A program made the translations under genes and the position numbers. Below the pieces are notes generated by a model. That model saw only the letters and a program-made list of their open reading frames with translations. It was not told the DNA's origin and made no database searches. Shown here one piece after another: positions 62,088-64,000 of a DNA stretch of 64,000 nt. The first letter of the stretch is position 1, and every line of letters begins with the position of its first letter. The DNA is from Apostichopus japonicus. Lineage: Eukaryota; Echinodermata; Holothuroidea; Aspidochirotida; Stichopodidae. The DNA lies in assembly GCF_037975245.1 (NCBI RefSeq), contig NC_092567.1:8742714-8806713 (forward strand), written 5' to 3'.

Positions 62088-62145
62088 TTAGACCCGCAGT
62101 TGCTGGAACGAAACAAGCGAATTTCGACCTTCAGCTGATGGCCTA
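62088..62145 (-). repeat. Right terminal inverted repeat
   Basis: Reverse complement begins TAGGCCATCAGCTGAAGG and continues TTTCGTTCCAGCAACTGCGG, matching the left end apart from scattered changes and an 8-base gap. Confidence 0.88.
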
Positions 62146-62512
62146 TTATAAAACTCTGGAAGTGAACAGAAATACATACCTTTCAAATATTTTTTTTGAG
62201 ATAAAAGTCTGTAAGTAAATCACGAGCATCGGTATGATAATTAATAACTAAGCATATCATTTCAAAATTTAGTAGAACACTAGTAGCGTGTATGACTTTG
62301 AACAATCATAATTGACATAACCGACGCTGCTTAACGTTTCTAACATACCACTATACATCCTCGTGAAACATTGGTATAATTGTTCTGAACCAAAACTTAG
62401 CTGTAGTTAAATTCAATGACATTAACGAATATCGTAATCAAATAATGTCTTCACCTAAAGGTATGTACTGAACTTATCCCGCTGTTACGTCACCATCTCG
62501 ATGTACATTAAA

Positions 62513-63690
62513 TATGAAACCGTAGAATGTTGTTCATCATGTTGCACCGTTCTTGTGTATGTTCATTTACTTGCGGGGCAAATGTTAATCATAGCACATA
62601 CAACAGTCGTAGCAAATTTGTAGCAGGCTCCCTGGTTTACACTGGTTATGCTCATTTTCTTCGTTTTCTCCGGTGTAAGGAGAAGTTGGTCTTCCATTAA
62701 ATAAAGCTGCATATGTTAACGTCATAGGTTGTTAAATGACCAAACCTGGAAATATTCGCAGAATTATTGGATACCCTGCAACTAACTAAGATATCTAGAT
62801 ATGTTATCACAAGCAAGTGACTGCTCATGATTAGTGAGTTATTTGTCGTTTAACCAGATTTCGACAATTTGTGCCCCATAAATGTAGTGTCATAGATATT
62901 TGTTTGTTAAAGAACTTACTTTAATCTTCCCTGGTGGACTAAAGTAACATTATGTTTTCAAGTCCTACTCATTCCTTTAACGGTCAAGTTTGCTACCAGC
63001 AGATTGTAACAAAACAGCAAAAAGTGTAGAAGTACACTTTTGCAATCCTTTCTTCTAAGTTCAATCTTACTCAATTAGTAACTCAAATTTATCAGGTAAA
63101 TGTTTCTGCGACGGTTCCACGTACACTAATGTGTATAGGACATTAAATACCTGTAGTTTCTAGGACAGAAATGAGGATAAACTGGTAATATAACAGATGG
63201 TGACCGATGCGAAGCAGCGCGATTCAACATTGTTGTTCCTTGTATGGTTTTAAAGTCATACCAGACACTGGTTTTTATTGCCTATTATTTGAGTGTGGAG
63301 TGCATAGATAAACGAAATTGCTTGTGAATATCAGACTCACCGTTTTCCAGAGTGCAAATGCTGGATATTTTGGCGGTTGAATATAATTGAAGGAAAGAGG
63401 TGATACGGTATTGATAAAATGTAATAAAATTGAAGACTATTTTGTAATTTGTGAAATATTATATTCGTGGTTTGGAATAAACTGTAGAAGAGGATCTTGC
63501 AAATATATTCTTAGTGGCTCCAGATTCGTTTTGTGGAGTAAATCATTACCGATGATTCGGTGGTGCTGTGATTAAATCACTTTAAACGCATATAAACACA
63601 ACAAGACCATAATACCAGTCAGTGTGTGGGGCAGTTATACTACTGCTTCGTTCTGTTGTCTAGATACCATGGTAACCAAATAACTGGACA
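62513..63690. repeat. Diverged direct duplication, copy 2 (partner 56365-57640)
   Basis: See copy 1 for the shared words. It begins about 370 bp to the right of the 4.14-kb element, so the element separates the two copies. Confidence 0.72.
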
Positions 63691-64000
63691 CATATCATGT
63701 GACGCTGTATACGAACACAATGTTGAAAAAAGATCATGCACATGAATAAGTTTTTTTTCTTCAAGATACTGCGTCACGGATATATAAATATATGCTAAGC
63801 CCGTGCCGTATATTGCTTTCTGAATTTTGTTAAAAAGCATCATACCTACTCAGTCAAAAATGTTTTTGGGGTGAAAATATCGATGCATATTTTTCATCTC
63901 TAGAATCTTAACGTTGTGACGTCACTGTACGCAGCAAAGTTGGTAAATGTTACTCGTTCTAATATTGTAAGTTGTGATTGGATTTGAAGGATCCCTTTTG
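63691..64000. other. No supported feature at window end
   Basis: AT-rich sequence without an exon for the continuing NLR gene. TGTGACGTCACTG at 63914-63926 contains a palindromic TGACGTCA, the cAMP-response-element consensus, with no gene assigned to it. Confidence 0.45.

Larger units (their letters stand above)
58009..62145 (-). mobile_element. 4.14-kb element with long terminal inverted repeats and one broken gene
   Basis: The ends begin (TA)GGCCATCAGCTGAAG and share TTTCGTTCCAGCAAC and GGGTCTA over about 65 bases: 58009-58076 on the left and 62088-62145 on the right. The left arm carries about 8 extra bases. Between them the only recognised coding content is the minus-strand pseudogene 59891-61841, whose start lies about 250 bp inside the right end. 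The bases TA abut both inner GGCC ends, consistent with a TA target duplication but not proof. No transposase signature (DDE, helix-turn-helix, zinc knuckle) is visible. 58.08-59.88 kb is non-coding. Confidence 0.8.

Noticed and set aside
1-64000. tRNA, rRNA or bacterial-type operons
   Set aside because: I looked for B-box-like GGTTCGANTCC, rRNA-like stretches and closely packed same-strand genes and saw none; the gene structure is clearly intron-containing eukaryotic.

Overview
The window is eukaryotic DNA: AT-rich, intron-dominated and full of low-complexity tracts, palindromes and decayed transposons. The only host gene recognised with confidence is a NOD-like receptor (NLR). Its exons carry a death-effector-like domain, a NACHT ATPase, the helical region that follows it, and ribonuclease-inhibitor-type leucine-rich repeats. 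The order, the NACHT-LRR linker motifs and the C-terminal motifs match, from memory, the greatly expanded NLR families of echinoderms (sea urchins, sea cucumbers). An echinoderm, perhaps a holothurian, is therefore the best guess, but this is inference; no ribosomal or mitochondrial marker is present.

Layout. 1-9.3 kb is upstream sequence with no supported gene. It holds a hAT-like miniature transposon with intact 8-bp target duplications (1134-1507) and a 3.5-kb (GGAT)n-type satellite with a 1,220-bp higher-order period (4.0-7.5 kb). 9.46-16.15 kb holds NLR exons 1-4, a continuous 620-codon frame. 16.4-41 kb is one very long intron if the gene is continuous. It consists largely of two diverged direct copies of a 7-8 kb segment (17.1-24.05 and 26.2-34.5 kb), inverted repeat pairs, and arrays rich in paired TGACC/AGGTCA sites. 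41.08, 49.32 and 55.85 kb hold three further short exons (two LRRs and the terminal cap) that join to each other in frame. 44-54 kb also has four copies of a GCGTATC-type repeat family, a 1.1-kb element with matching inverted ends that contains a stub ORF, and several hairpins. 58.0-62.1 kb is a 4.14-kb element bounded by imperfect ~65-bp terminal inverted repeats. It carries, on the minus strand, a broken copy of a cysteine-rich gene family widespread in invertebrate genomes. It sits between two halves of a diverged ~1.9-kb duplication.

Gene logic. Exon 1 encodes the start and exon 2 the death-fold domain that would recruit a downstream caspase or adaptor. Exon 3 holds the complete NACHT motor, exon 4 the linker to the repeats, and exons 5-7 the sensor end. 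Introns 1-3 are all phase 1, so exons 2 and 3 are symmetrical 1-1 cassettes. Exon 4 ends in phase 0 while the LRR exon at 41082 begins in phase 2. At least one small exon is therefore unseen between them, or the LRR block belongs to a neighbouring paralogue. The gene runs beyond 55915 without a stop in the last exon seen.
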